Shown here: positions 1 to 7,126 of the stretch, in pieces
Position numbering within the stretch: position 1 is the first letter of the stretch
Layout: each line of letters starts with the position of its first letter
NCBI GenBank assembly: GCA_020426065.1
Contig: JAGQQT010000185.1
Span: forward strand, 1 to 7,627
DNA: 7,627 nt
Direction of reading: 5' to 3'
DNA from: Planctomycetaceae bacterium
GTDB taxonomy: Bacteria > Planctomycetota > Planctomycetia > Planctomycetales > Planctomycetaceae
Translations under genes and position numbers: made by a program
The notes under the pieces: generated by a model
What the model was told of the DNA's origin: nothing
The model's input: only the letters and a program-made list of their open reading frames with translations
The model's database searches: none

Positions 1-1
1 T

Positions 2-253
2 CTCAATTCCCTGCGGGAACAGCAGATTGGCTGTGCAGTTTATTATCCGCAGCCATTGCACCTGCAGCAGTGCTTTGCTCACCACGGCTACAAAGAAGGC
101 CAGTTCCCCATTTCCGAACAGGTCAGTCGGGACATCATGGCCCTGCCAATCTTCTCCGAACTGACACTCAATCAGCTCGAACGTGTGGTGAGTGGAATTT
201 CCAGCGCAGTGAAATCCGCCTCGGGTCAAACAGCTATCAGAAAAGCTGCCTGA
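2..253 (+). CDS. DegT/DnrJ/EryC1/StrS-family aminotransferase, C-terminal fragment
   Basis: This is the last 83 codons of a gene that begins before the window; the frame is open from base 2 and stops with TGA at 251-253. The visible protein reads LREQQIGCAVYYPQPLHLQQ, then a Cys-Phe-Ala-His-His-Gly-Tyr stretch, then FPISEQVSRDIMALPIFSEL. This matches the C-terminal small domain of PLP-dependent sugar aminotransferases, where an 'L...GI...YYP.PLH.Q..F' segment is followed by 'P.SE..S...LALP.F.EL'. Such enzymes aminate keto-sugars on nucleotide carriers for surface polysaccharide or natural-product synthesis. The PLP lysine and the rest of the active site lie outside the window, so the substrate cannot be stated. 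The tail after VVSGI is short and poorly conserved, as usual. A strong terminator follows 30 bp downstream, so this is the last gene of its transcript. Confidence 0.85.
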   Translation, partial: LNSLREQQIGCAVYYPQPLHLQQCFAHHGYKEGQFPISEQVSRDIMALPIFSELTLNQLERVVSGISSAVKSASGQTAIRKAA

Positions 254-280
254 GACAACCAGACGTTTTCTTGTCCAAGC

Positions 281-317
281 AAAAAGGAACTGTTCTTCGG
301 AACGGTTCCTTTATTGT
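281..317 (+). terminator. Bidirectional intrinsic terminator with UUCG tetraloop
   Basis: Bases 283-295 pair with 300-312 to make a 13-bp stem with one T-G wobble (291/304). The stem closes on C(TTCG)G, the very stable UUCG tetraloop. On the plus strand the stem ends in TTT followed by ATTGTTT. On the minus strand it is followed by a run of T (complement of A281-A285). It lies between the convergent aminotransferase and ATP-grasp genes and can end transcription of both. Confidence 0.85.
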
Positions 318-355
318 TTACAGAGCGAACAAATCAGGTGAAGTCAGGGGTTCAA

Positions 356-406
356 TCAGTTCTGTCTGAGCCACTTTATCACATGTTCAGAGTAAGCACT
401 CCAGAT
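356..406 (-). other. In-frame continuation of the ATP-grasp gene after TAG
   Basis: Read on the minus strand directly after the amber codon at 409-407, the codons ATC TGG AGT GCT TAC ... CAG AAC give IWSAYSEHVIKWLRQN and then TGA (358-356). The amphipathic pattern and the position right after VTRFP fit the closing helix seen after the EVN motif in many ATP-grasp proteins ('FPEI..AY...V..WL'). If the stop were a Glu codon the protein would be 261 residues. The segment ends 43 bp from the terminator, exactly where a natural gene end would be expected. Confidence 0.55.
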
Positions 407-1141
407 CTAAGGAAATCGAGTGACATTCGGAATATGGTTGACCTCCAGCAAATGGGGTTCGCCATCATTTGTTATGATGTAATCGTTGGCGGCAAACTCC
501 AGTCCCATGCCTGTGGCAACCTTGCGTGTATCGGCCACTAACCGGGAGTCTGGTTCCATGAAACAGGCGTCCGGGTGATGAATTGACTTTAACCATCCCT
601 CGCCTTCGAGCTTTATCTGCCAATACCGATCTCCAATGAGAACAATCCTGACTGCGGTTCCTTCGAGATACCGCTCGATAATGGAAGGTTCAGATGGTTG
701 GTAACGACCCGTAAACTGAACCTTGTTTTCACCACAGTGCCAGTTTCCCCATTTTGCAACTCGTTGCACAGCCGAATCATATTCGGTGTAAGCAGAGGCA
801 AATCCACGTAAAGGCGAGGCATAGGATGTATGCCGCAATGCTCTGACAAGGCAGGGAAGTTTCAGGCGGCAATCCATCATTGCCCCGGCATTAGGCAGAC
901 AGGGGCCACCCCATAATGCCAGTCCGGAGATCAGGTCATGATCGGATTCAAAAATGCCATGAAATACGACTTTGGAGATGTTTAACATCCCATACCCGGA
1001 TGGTGATTCAACAAAAAGCTGACCATCCCGAACAATAATGCCAGGCAATGTTTCATGGAAACTGACTGGTTCGGTCAACTGTTCCCTAAGCAATGTGATT
1101 TGGGGTTCATCCAGTCCGATGATGCAGGTACGAGGAACCAT
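407..1141 (-). CDS. ATP-grasp domain protein, apparently truncated by an amber codon
   Basis: The 244-residue protein has features of an ATP-grasp ligase. A possible nucleotide-binding lysine lies in VAKWGNWHCGENK (K130). The segment IIERYLEGTAVRIVLIGD (about 154-171) corresponds to the 'E-(F/Y)-(I/L)-x-G-x-x-(V)-R' strand of the family. DACFMEPDSRLVADTRKVA precedes the final domain, and LLEVNHIPNV (231-240) carries the metal-binding E233 and N235. ATP-grasp enzymes join a carboxylate to an amine or thiol through an acyl-phosphate; the substrate here is unknown. The reading frame ends TRFP-TAG. In this type of protein the EVN..PN motif is normally followed by a further helix. In-frame codons after the TAG encode IWSAYSEHVIKWLRQN before a TGA at 356-358, so the stop looks like a recent nonsense change (Glu codon to TAG) or a sequencing error. 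ATG at 1141 was chosen because it begins a sensible N-terminal strand; no clear Shine-Dalgarno is visible. The gene is probably single or at the end of a transcript from manA. Confidence 0.75.
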   Translation of the reverse strand: MVPRTCIIGLDEPQITLLREQLTEPVSFHETLPGIIVRDGQLFVESPSGYGMLNISKVVFHGIFESDHDLISGLALWGGPCLPNAGAMMDCRLKLPCLVRALRHTSYASPLRGFASAYTEYDSAVQRVAKWGNWHCGENKVQFTGRYQPSEPSIIERYLEGTAVRIVLIGDRYWQIKLEGEGWLKSIHHPDACFMEPDSRLVADTRKVATGMGLEFAANDYIITNDGEPHLLEVNHIPNVTRFP

Positions 1142-1380
1142 GATTGAATCCAGACAGCAATTGTGACAAGAAACAGGAACTGGTAAGCATGGTCCATCAG
1201 ACGGCTGAGGACTTCACAACAAGACATACCTACAACAATCCCGTCCTGACAACCTCACTATCAAGCTGGTTCGCATTGCCAGGAGTTCATTCGATCGAAT
1301 TCCTGATCAGATCAGGGAATGAAGTCTTCTGGACCGGACATTCCTTCCCAACAGCAGAGCACAAGGACATCCTGAACTTG
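1142..1380. other. Intergenic spacer between manA and the ATP-grasp gene
   Basis: No convincing gene, RNA or terminator is visible. A plus-strand frame with ATG at 1189 runs 99 codons to 1488, preceded by AGGA ten bases upstream. Its last third is antisense to the 3' end of manA, it matches no family I recognise, and its codon choice is unremarkable, so I do not call it a gene. The spacer holds a perfect 12-bp palindrome at 1289-1300 and, one base later, a 15-base inverted repeat at 1302-1316. No T-run follows either, so they are not obvious terminators. Confidence 0.4.
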
Positions 1381-2376
1381 CTAATTCTTTGCAGGATCCC
1401 GAACGGTCACAATCAGAAACTCGACCAGCTGGCCGTTTTTTGCTGCGATTGTGGTGGGAGGAGCGGAGGCTGGTACGAGTACCGTTGAGCCGGACTGGCA
1501 GAGGATTTCCCGGTCGGTGGGATTGATGATCATGCTGCCGTGCAGTGTGATCAGGATCCGGCAGCGGTTGTCCTGTTCAATCACAACATGGCCACGGGTG
1601 CGGTAGCGGTCGATCTGAAACTGATCGGCGGTAATTAAGTAGTCACGTGCTCCCCAGCCGTTGGGATTTGTTTCCGGAGTAGGAACTACTGGATCAACCG
1701 GTCCCCGCTCGAAATCAATGCACTCGATCGCTTCCTTCAAATGGAGTTGCCGGGGAACTCCGTTGGCATCCACCCAGTTCCAGTCGTGAATGCGGAAAGT
1801 CATGTCGCTCGACTGCTGCACTTCAGCAACCAGCACTCCCTGGCCCAGTGCATGGATTGTGCCTGCAGGCACGAAGAAACAATCGCCCACTCGAGGCGTT
1901 ACGGTGTGCAGGCAATCCGCCACGTTCCCAATTTCGATGGCCTGCAGAAACTGCTCGCGGGTCACTTCCGGTTTCAGCCCCGCATAAATTTTGCTGCCAG
2001 GGCGTGCGTCGAGCACAATCCAGGCTTCGGTTTTTCCGTTTTCGTCCGGGCAATAACCTCTGGCCTGTTCATCATTGGGATGGACCTGAACGGAGAGCGT
2101 TTCCTGGCAGTCCAAAAACTTGATCAGCAGGGGAAACTGATTACTCCGGCAGGAATCTCCCAGCAGTTCGGCGGGATACTTCTGCATCAGCTCTTTTAAT
2201 GTGAGCCCGGCATATCGGCCAGAGCTGACAACCGTCTGGTCCTCACCGTGATCGCAAATCTCCCAGCTTTCCGCATAATCGCTGCGGGGGCCGATCGGCT
2301 TCTGCAAACGCTCACCCAGCAATCGCCCACCCCAGCGTGCGGTTTTCAGAATGGGTTGAAACTGGAGCAATTCCAT
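1381..2376 (-). CDS. manA: Mannose-6-phosphate isomerase, type I (short form)
   Basis: The product interconverts mannose-6-phosphate and fructose-6-phosphate in the cytoplasm, feeding GDP-mannose synthesis or mannose catabolism. With ATG at 2376 it is 331 residues, close to the short Bacillus-type ManA. The zinc site is complete: Q97 and H99 in LSVQVHPND, E117 in GKTEAW, and H175 in PAGTIHALG. The family signature EVQQSSDMTFRIHDW (about 185-199) includes the expected active-site arginine, R195. The N-terminal WGG, GPRSDYAESWEI and FPLLIKFLD segments are also typical. The frame is open 51 codons further upstream, but that stretch is unlike the family. ATG 2376 has GGAAG seven bases before it and begins the conserved ELLQFQPILK, so the short start is preferred. 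It lies 162 bp after the hydroxylase gene and may be co-transcribed with it or use its own promoter. Confidence 0.95.
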   Translation of the reverse strand: MELLQFQPILKTARWGGRLLGERLQKPIGPRSDYAESWEICDHGEDQTVVSSGRYAGLTLKELMQKYPAELLGDSCRSNQFPLLIKFLDCQETLSVQVHPNDEQARGYCPDENGKTEAWIVLDARPGSKIYAGLKPEVTREQFLQAIEIGNVADCLHTVTPRVGDCFFVPAGTIHALGQGVLVAEVQQSSDMTFRIHDWNWVDANGVPRQLHLKEAIECIDFERGPVDPVVPTPETNPNGWGARDYLITADQFQIDRYRTRGHVVIEQDNRCRILITLHGSMIINPTDREILCQSGSTVLVPASAPPTTIAAKNGQLVEFLIVTVRDPAKN

Positions 2377-2435
2377 GTGGTTCTTCCGAGAATGCGGGCC
2401 GAGTGAATGAAGAGGATTTGTTGACGGGTTACACG

Positions 2436-2441
2436 ATTCTA
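2436..2441 (-). promoter_or_regulatory. Possible -10 box for manA
   Basis: On the minus strand TAGAAT (5/6 match to TATAAT) lies 60 bp before the manA start, in the 162-bp gap after the hydroxylase gene. No good -35 hexamer is seen at 16-18 bp spacing (the best is a T-rich TTTCCC), so the call rests on one box and on position only. Confidence 0.25.
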
Positions 2442-2538
2442 TCGAGACAAAAGGGTGCAGGGAAATAGAAATCGATTGTTGTGTGCGTGCGATGAAAAGC
2501 TGGCGGCCAGATTCGACAGAATACGTCAATCGGGTAAA

Positions 2539-3351
2539 TCAGGGGAATTTTGTCGTGGAGGAATTTTGAAATGGCTGAAGGAGCAGCTGATCAATTCGGC
2601 GGGATTGTTCCGGAGGGAACTCGTCCAGGCCGACCATCAGTTCCTCGGCCGACTGGGCCGCTCGCGGGAGATAAGTTCGAAACAGCCAGTCCCACCAGAT
2701 GATCGAAAAGCCAAAATTGTGATGCATCTCATCAGATCGGATCGAGTGGTGGATCCGGTGCAGGTCCGGTGTGACCAGAACCAGGCGGAGCGGGCGTTCG
2801 AGTACTGGGGGGATTCGCAGATTACTGTGATTGAAGATCGCCGCTGAGTTCAGCATGATTTCAAAAAGGATGATAACCCAGGGCAGGATTCCCAGAACCA
2901 CAACCGTCAGCGATTTCAAAACCATGGAGAGGAAGACCTCTCCCAGATGAAACCGCAGAGCAGTGCTGGCATCCAGAACGCGATCTGAGTGATGAACCCG
3001 ATGCAATCGCCACAGCATGGGATTCCAATGAAAGAGCACATGCTGGCCATAAACCAGCAGATCCAGAATCGCCAGTCCCAGTACCGCTTTCAGCCAGACT
3101 GGTAAACCGGACTGATGCAGCAGCCCGGCGGAATGGGCCTGACCCCACTCGGCAGCAAGATAAGGAGTGAAGGGGACAACCAGCCGCAAGACCACGGTAT
3201 TCAGAATCGTCAGCAGAATGTTGTGAGTGCGGCGAAAGGGAAGAGGGAGATGATTTCGCTGGCGGGGAAAGGCAGCCTCCAGCAGGCTGAATCCTCCCAG
3301 GGTTCCCAGGAAGACCAGCGTGCGGATGGTGCCTTCATCGGCAGACAGCAT
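2539..3351 (-). CDS. Fatty acid hydroxylase / sterol desaturase family membrane protein
   Basis: A 270-residue integral membrane di-iron protein. The histidine clusters of the superfamily are all present: H104-x3-H108 (HVLFH), H117-x2-H120-H121 (HRVHH), H175 in FNHSN, H198-x2-H201-H202 (HRIHH), and H210-H211 followed by NFGF. Hydrophobic segments lie near 11-27, 45-65, 85-103 and 140-170, giving the usual multi-pass fold with the histidines on one face. Family members use O2 to hydroxylate or desaturate fatty acyl chains, sterols, carotenoids or ether lipids; the substrate cannot be read from the sequence. FGFSIIWWDWLFRTY near 213-227 is the typical C-terminal motif. Its ATG overlaps the stop of the upstream FAH-family gene by one base (TGATG), so translation is probably coupled. 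The last ~40 residues are polar and not conserved. Confidence 0.9.
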   Translation of the reverse strand: MLSADEGTIRTLVFLGTLGGFSLLEAAFPRQRNHLPLPFRRTHNILLTILNTVVLRLVVPFTPYLAAEWGQAHSAGLLHQSGLPVWLKAVLGLAILDLLVYGQHVLFHWNPMLWRLHRVHHSDRVLDASTALRFHLGEVFLSMVLKSLTVVVLGILPWVIILFEIMLNSAAIFNHSNLRIPPVLERPLRLVLVTPDLHRIHHSIRSDEMHHNFGFSIIWWDWLFRTYLPRAAQSAEELMVGLDEFPPEQSRRIDQLLLQPFQNSSTTKFP

Positions 3352-4220
3352 CAGATTTTGCCCTGCACAACTGAATTGGTCAGGGTGCCGATATTCGAGA
3401 TGGAAATTGCAACCTCATCACCCGCTTCCAGGGTGAAGTCATCAGGAGGAATGATTCCGGTTCCTGTCAGCAATACTGCTCCAGCAGGAAAGGACATCTG
3501 TCGTCCCAGCCAGCTGGCCAGGTCTTCAAGGGTGCGATGAAGCTGATTGAGCAGAGTCTGGCCAGAAAAAACTTCCTCACCATCTCGCATAATCTGCAGC
3601 TGAATTTCCACATCCTGGTATTTGAGTGTGCCTTCGGCCAGCGTAACCACGGGCCCCAGTGCACAACTCTGATCGTAAACTTTGGCCTGCGGCAGATAGA
3701 GTGGATTTTCCCCTTCGATATCCCTGGAAGACATATCGTTGCCGATGGTGTAGCCACAGATTTTCATGGTGGGAGAAAGCATCAGGGCATATTCCGGCTC
3801 CGGGACAGACCAGGAACTGTCATCGCGAATACGAACGTAATCCCCGTTTCCAACCACGCGGGCCGGCGTTGATTTGAAAAACAGTTCAGGGCGATCCGCA
3901 TCATAAACCTGATCGTAGTGCGAAGCTCCGTGCTCAGATTCTTCCATCCGGGCCTGTTGACTTCTTTTATAGGTCACTCCCGCTGCCCAGACTTCCTGAT
4001 AATCTACCGGTGGCAGAAACCTCACGTCGCCAGCTGCGAGGGGTTCTGCTTTCTGGTCTACCAGGAAGCGGGTCAAACCGAACGGATCGGGAGCATGCAG
4101 GATATCCGAGAGTCTCTTGCAGTTTTCTACCTGAGTCATATCAAGCAGTTTGACCACATCTCCTTCAACCAGGGCCACATGTTTGGTTCCGTCGTCGGTT
4201 TGTATACGTGCCAGCTGCAT
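3351..4220 (-). CDS. Fumarylacetoacetate hydrolase family protein, AraD1/GguC-like
   Basis: The 289-residue protein has an N-terminal cap region (1-70) and a C-terminal FAH fold. The metal-binding acidic residues are visible as E141 and E143 in VPEPEYALML and D162 in IGNDMSSRDIEG, with the conserved K180 in LPQAKVYDQSCALGP. The closing LLTGTGIIPP (250-259) is characteristic. The segment VWAAGVTYKRSQQARMEES followed by YDADRPELFFK resembles the AraD1/GguC subgroup, which includes 2-keto-3-deoxy-L-arabonate dehydratases of oxidative pentose catabolism, more than the true fumarylacetoacetases. Dehydration of a 2-keto-3-deoxy sugar acid is therefore the best guess, but FAH families vary widely in reaction. 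Its TGA overlaps the hydroxylase ATG. The start at 4220 gives the usual N-terminus MQLARIQ; the Shine-Dalgarno is weak. Confidence 0.88.
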   Translation of the reverse strand: MQLARIQTDDGTKHVALVEGDVVKLLDMTQVENCKRLSDILHAPDPFGLTRFLVDQKAEPLAAGDVRFLPPVDYQEVWAAGVTYKRSQQARMEESEHGASHYDQVYDADRPELFFKSTPARVVGNGDYVRIRDDSSWSVPEPEYALMLSPTMKICGYTIGNDMSSRDIEGENPLYLPQAKVYDQSCALGPVVTLAEGTLKYQDVEIQLQIMRDGEEVFSGQTLLNQLHRTLEDLASWLGRQMSFPAGAVLLTGTGIIPPDDFTLEAGDEVAISISNIGTLTNSVVQGKI

Positions 4221-4282
4221 GTGTTGCTTTCAGACCATGGATGGGCTAAGGGTGTTCCAAATGAGAGATTCTTGAACTTATG

Positions 4283-4288
4283 ATTGTA
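4283..4288 (-). promoter_or_regulatory. Possible -10 box upstream of the FAH-hydroxylase operon
   Basis: Minus-strand TACAAT (5/6 match to TATAAT) lies 63 bp upstream of the FAH-family start, within the 141-bp gap after the M28 gene. The region 16-17 bp further upstream reads TTTCAAC, only a partial -35. A small 5-bp hairpin (4331-4335 with 4340-4344, loop AAAG) sits between the M28 stop and this box but has no T-run, so read-through from the M28 gene is also possible. Confidence 0.3.
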
Positions 4289-4361
4289 CCGCAGCAGAAA
4301 CCTGGTTGAAAACCGATCGAAGTTGTCACACCCGAAAAGTCGGGAACCGGGGCGATCAATT

Positions 4362-5243
4362 TCAGCGCAGCATTCTCTTGATAGCCGAGGCAACTCCCCG
4401 CACAACCTCAGTCATGCGGGTGTAATCGAGTGTGCCCGGCAGGTCTGTTGCCTGATGATAGTTCGGATTGCGCAGAAAACTGGTGTCGGTCAGCATCAGT
4501 GCCGGGTAGTTCTGGTCCCAGAATGAACTGTTGTCACTCAGCCGAATCTCACGAATTCGTTCCGGCAGACAAACAGAGAACAGGGGCAGGTTTCGGGTGC
4601 CTTTGCGAAATCCCCGGTGAAAATTCCACGCCAGTCCAAGAGAGGTCAGATTGCCGACAGAGGCCAGAAAATTTCCTCGTGTGGGAAAAAATCTCCGTAG
4701 CAGTTTGGGAATGGTTTCAGGAATCAGCTGCGAGTTCTGTTCCTCCGCATAATAACCGACCATTTCCAGGCAAAGCATTCCAATGATTTTCTCGTTGCGA
4801 TTTCGGCAACCGCGGGCATGAATCTGGCTCCCCATCAGGTCCAGATGAAAATAGGGAGGCTCTTCACAGGCGAAGGCCACATATCGGATCGTACGTTGCC
4901 CGGCGAATCCGATCAGCAGCCGACTCACTTCGAGCATGACTGCGACCGCAGAAGCATTATCGTCCGCTCCGGGCGTCGCGGAAACCGTATCGTAATGGGC
5001 TCCCAGCAGAATGATTTCGTCCGATCGCTTTCCACCAGAAGTTTCGACGATCAGATTGGTGGCAGTCTGTTCGAGTGCCTGATATTCCTCCCGTCGCACC
5101 TCGTAACCCTGCTGATGCCACACGCCTTCCAGGTACTTCAGTGTTGTTTCAATCGTTGAAGGGCGAGCCAAATACCGGGGGCCGATCAAACCCGCCAGCA
5201 CATCAACATGTTTACGAAGCTGGAGCTCGATTTCTTCGTGCAT
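4362..5243 (-). CDS. M28-family zinc metallopeptidase (aminopeptidase-like)
   Basis: The 293-residue protein carries the di-zinc site of the M28 family in order: H83 and D85 in GAHYDTV, D94 in PGADDNASAV, the E127-E128 pair in ACEEPP, E160 in CLEMVGYY, and H263 in NPNYHQATD. LAGLIGPR near the N-terminus and SDNSSFWDQNYPALMLTDTS (236-255) are also typical. Such enzymes remove N-terminal or C-terminal amino acids from peptides, or act on related amides. No signal peptide or membrane segment is seen, so a cytoplasmic site is likely; many relatives are exported. The frame is open a further 40 codons upstream to 5363. ATG 5243 is preferred because AAGG stands seven bases before it and the upstream residues look non-coding. 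It is the first gene of the minus-strand block. Confidence 0.9.
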   Translation of the reverse strand: MHEEIELQLRKHVDVLAGLIGPRYLARPSTIETTLKYLEGVWHQQGYEVRREEYQALEQTATNLIVETSGGKRSDEIILLGAHYDTVSATPGADDNASAVAVMLEVSRLLIGFAGQRTIRYVAFACEEPPYFHLDLMGSQIHARGCRNRNEKIIGMLCLEMVGYYAEEQNSQLIPETIPKLLRRFFPTRGNFLASVGNLTSLGLAWNFHRGFRKGTRNLPLFSVCLPERIREIRLSDNSSFWDQNYPALMLTDTSFLRNPNYHQATDLPGTLDYTRMTEVVRGVASAIKRMLR

Positions 5244-5424
5244 GAAGCGCCTTTTCCTGAATCCCTTCCACTCAGGCCAGGTTGTCTCTGGAATGTCACT
5301 CTTTCCCAGTTTAACGCTGTCATGACTCAAAACCAGAGAGATCGGTTTTTGGCTGACACGCACCCAGCCTTAACTTATTCAGGTTTCTCCAGATTCACAC
5401 AGCCCACACTCTCTGAAACTCGGA

Positions 5425-5454
5425 TTGACATCAAAGCCGGATTCGGGATAGAAG
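5425..5454 (+). promoter_or_regulatory. Possible sigma-70-type promoter for the TPR lipoprotein gene
   Basis: A perfect TTGACA (5425-5430) is followed after 18 bp by TAGAAG (5449-5454, 4/6 match to TATAAT). It stands 70 bp before the preferred ATG, in the 280-bp region between divergent genes. A weak inverted repeat, CCCAC (5456-5460) with GTGGG (5468-5472), lies just downstream in the predicted leader. No equally good promoter was seen for the divergent M28 gene. Confidence 0.35.
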
Positions 5455-5523
5455 CCCCACCAACATAGTGGGATTTCCCATCGCTCGATCTCAATTCGGG
5501 CGGCAGGAAACCAGGTTCATGGA

Positions 5524-6945
5524 ATGAACAGTCTTGACAGGCGGAGAGCGATGCGAAACGGAATTCTACCCACTCCCGATCGATGTGATGTCAGTTTGAC
5601 CCGGCAACTGGACCCCGCTCAGAGCTGGGGCTGGCTGGCGATGCTGTTAATACCACTCCTGGTTTTGCTGGGGCTGTCTGGTTGCTCTAAAACCGAAACT
5701 CCACAAAATGCCCAGGCGGAACAGAAAGCCGAAAGTGAAACCAGCAGTACTCCGCAGGAAAACGTCATCGTTGATGCTGCTGAAGCCATGACCAAAGTCA
5801 AAGCCTACTTTGACGAAGGGAATTACAAGGCCGCTTTCCCTCTGCTCGATCAGCTGCATAAAGCCAAACAGTGTCCGCCTGAAGGATATGCCATCCGTGC
5901 CCAGATTCTGGACCACAGTGGTTTGAGTTCCCAGGCAATCAGTTCCATGTCTCTGGCGATTACCCGCAAACCGGATGTGGCCGAATGGCACAACATGCTG
6001 GGGATGCTGTTTGTCAAAACCCAGAACCTGACCATGGCACTGCAGTCATTCTCCAAGGCGATTGAACTCGATGCCAATCATGCGAAGGCCTACAACAACC
6101 GGGGGCTGATTTACGTTTCCCAACGGCAGTTCGAGCAGGCAGTTGCTGATTTTGATGCCGCTACGGCCCGCGAGAAGAATTATGTCGATGCCTACAACAA
6201 TCGGGGCTACGCATTCCTGGAGCAGGGAGATTTCCAGAAAGCGATCGAAAACTTTTCCCGCTGCGTGGAAATCGATCCGAACTACATCAAAGGCTACAAC
6301 AACCGGGGTTTCGCACTCATGAAAGTGGGCGAAGCGGAACGGGCGATTGCCGATTTCACTTTTGCCATCGAAAAGGCTCCTTACGAAGTGAAGCACTATC
6401 TGCATCGTCGGGATGCCTATCAGGCCCTCGGCAAACTCGACCTGGCCAATCAGGATCAGCAGAACGCTCAGTGGGTTCAGAACATACTGGTTCTGACCAG
6501 AAAACTGCAGCGGGATCAGAAAAACCCCAGCCTGTTTGTGGAGCGTGCTGAACTGTTCGTGAAGAACAAAAAATACGAGGACGCCAAACGGGATCTTGCT
6601 GAAGCGATCAAACTGGACAACACCTTTGCTCCTGCTCTGGTTGTTGAAGCCACCGTTGCGATGGCCCAGGACAATCCGGATCAGGCGATCGAACTCTGCA
6701 CGAAAGCCCTGGAGTTTGGGGAAAACTTTGACGCCAACTCCATCCGGGGCGATGCCTACATGGCTCTCGGCAAGCTGGATCAGGCCATCAACGATTATCA
6801 GGCCGCTCAGCGGTTCGATAACACGGTAGCCATGGCATACTGGAAACGGGCCGAAGCCAACCAGAGTGATCCGGCCGCAGCTGAACAGGATCGGAAAACG
6901 GCTCTGCAGCTCGATCCGGATATCGAAAAACATGTCGTGAAATAA
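5524..6945 (+). CDS. TPR-repeat lipoprotein
   Basis: A 473-residue protein with a lipoprotein signal: the hydrophobic stretch LLIPLLVLLGLSGC ends in lipobox L-S-G-C with the modifiable Cys54. A linker rich in Gln, Glu, Ser and Thr follows (55-82), as in anchored lipoproteins. From about 84 to the end it is built of tetratricopeptide units. Three consecutive units carry (A/G)YNNRG at 189, 223 and 257, spaced exactly 34 residues. Further units are recognisable at about 153-186 and 334-436, with a less regular bridge near 295-333. Such proteins act as protein-binding scaffolds; no partner can be named. ATG 5524 gives a long n-region. ATG 5551 (Met10), with GGAG four bases upstream, is a serious alternative, and both keep the signal sequence. 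The gene stands alone between a divergent promoter region and a strong terminator. Confidence 0.88.
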   Translation: MNSLDRRRAMRNGILPTPDRCDVSLTRQLDPAQSWGWLAMLLIPLLVLLGLSGCSKTETPQNAQAEQKAESETSSTPQENVIVDAAEAMTKVKAYFDEGNYKAAFPLLDQLHKAKQCPPEGYAIRAQILDHSGLSSQAISSMSLAITRKPDVAEWHNMLGMLFVKTQNLTMALQSFSKAIELDANHAKAYNNRGLIYVSQRQFEQAVADFDAATAREKNYVDAYNNRGYAFLEQGDFQKAIENFSRCVEIDPNYIKGYNNRGFALMKVGEAERAIADFTFAIEKAPYEVKHYLHRRDAYQALGKLDLANQDQQNAQWVQNILVLTRKLQRDQKNPSLFVERAELFVKNKKYEDAKRDLAEAIKLDNTFAPALVVEATVAMAQDNPDQAIELCTKALEFGENFDANSIRGDAYMALGKLDQAINDYQAAQRFDNTVAMAYWKRAEANQSDPAAAEQDRKTALQLDPDIEKHVVK

Positions 6946-6973
6946 CCATCACGCACGTCATCATTCTCTCCAG

Positions 6974-7008
6974 ACGCCTCGCAGGATGATTCCTGTGAGG
7001 CGTTTTTT
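6974..7008 (+). terminator. Intrinsic terminator of the TPR lipoprotein gene
   Basis: ACGCCTC (6974-6980) pairs with GAGGCGT (6997-7003). The helix continues through a G-T wobble and CAGGA/TCCTG, giving 13 bp with loop TGAT, directly followed by a run of six T (7003-7008). It begins 28 bp after the stop codon. Confidence 0.92.
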
Positions 7009-7126
7009 GTGAGCGGAGAGAAAGCCGCGCATTGATTTTTCCTCCATGGTTCCGCTGCCCTTCAGGGAGGGCTTTGGCATCTACACAACGATTTCATGAC
7101 ACAAAATTCAGTGTGTTGAGAGAAAT
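7009..7126. other. Gene-free stretch without recognisable signals
   Basis: Between the TPR terminator and the palindromic repeat there is no plausible gene. A plus-strand frame starts at 7032 and runs to 7244, but most of its length is the repeat element and its first part has no family character. Together with the features that follow, this forms a 547-bp region without genes (6946-7492). Confidence 0.5.

Noticed and set aside
1189..1488. Plus-strand frame of 99 codons with an AGGA motif upstream
   Set aside because: Its last third is antisense to the manA coding end, it has no recognisable family or domain, and the spacer shows no coding-like codon pattern.
2377..2529. Longer manA start giving a 51-residue N-terminal extension
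   Set aside because: The extension has no family similarity, and the ATG at 2376 has a well-placed ribosome binding site and begins the conserved N-terminus.
4331..4344. Hairpin CCCGA-AAAG-TCGGG as a terminator after the M28 gene
   Set aside because: The stem is only 5 bp and no T-run follows on the minus strand.
5244..5363. Longer start for the M28 peptidase (40 extra residues)
   Set aside because: The extra residues are not a signal peptide and look non-coding; ATG 5243 has a better ribosome binding site and family-like N-terminus.
6046..6933. 295-codon frame antisense to the TPR gene
   Set aside because: It is a shadow of the repeated TPR codons; the product has no domain and the sense frame is clearly the real gene.
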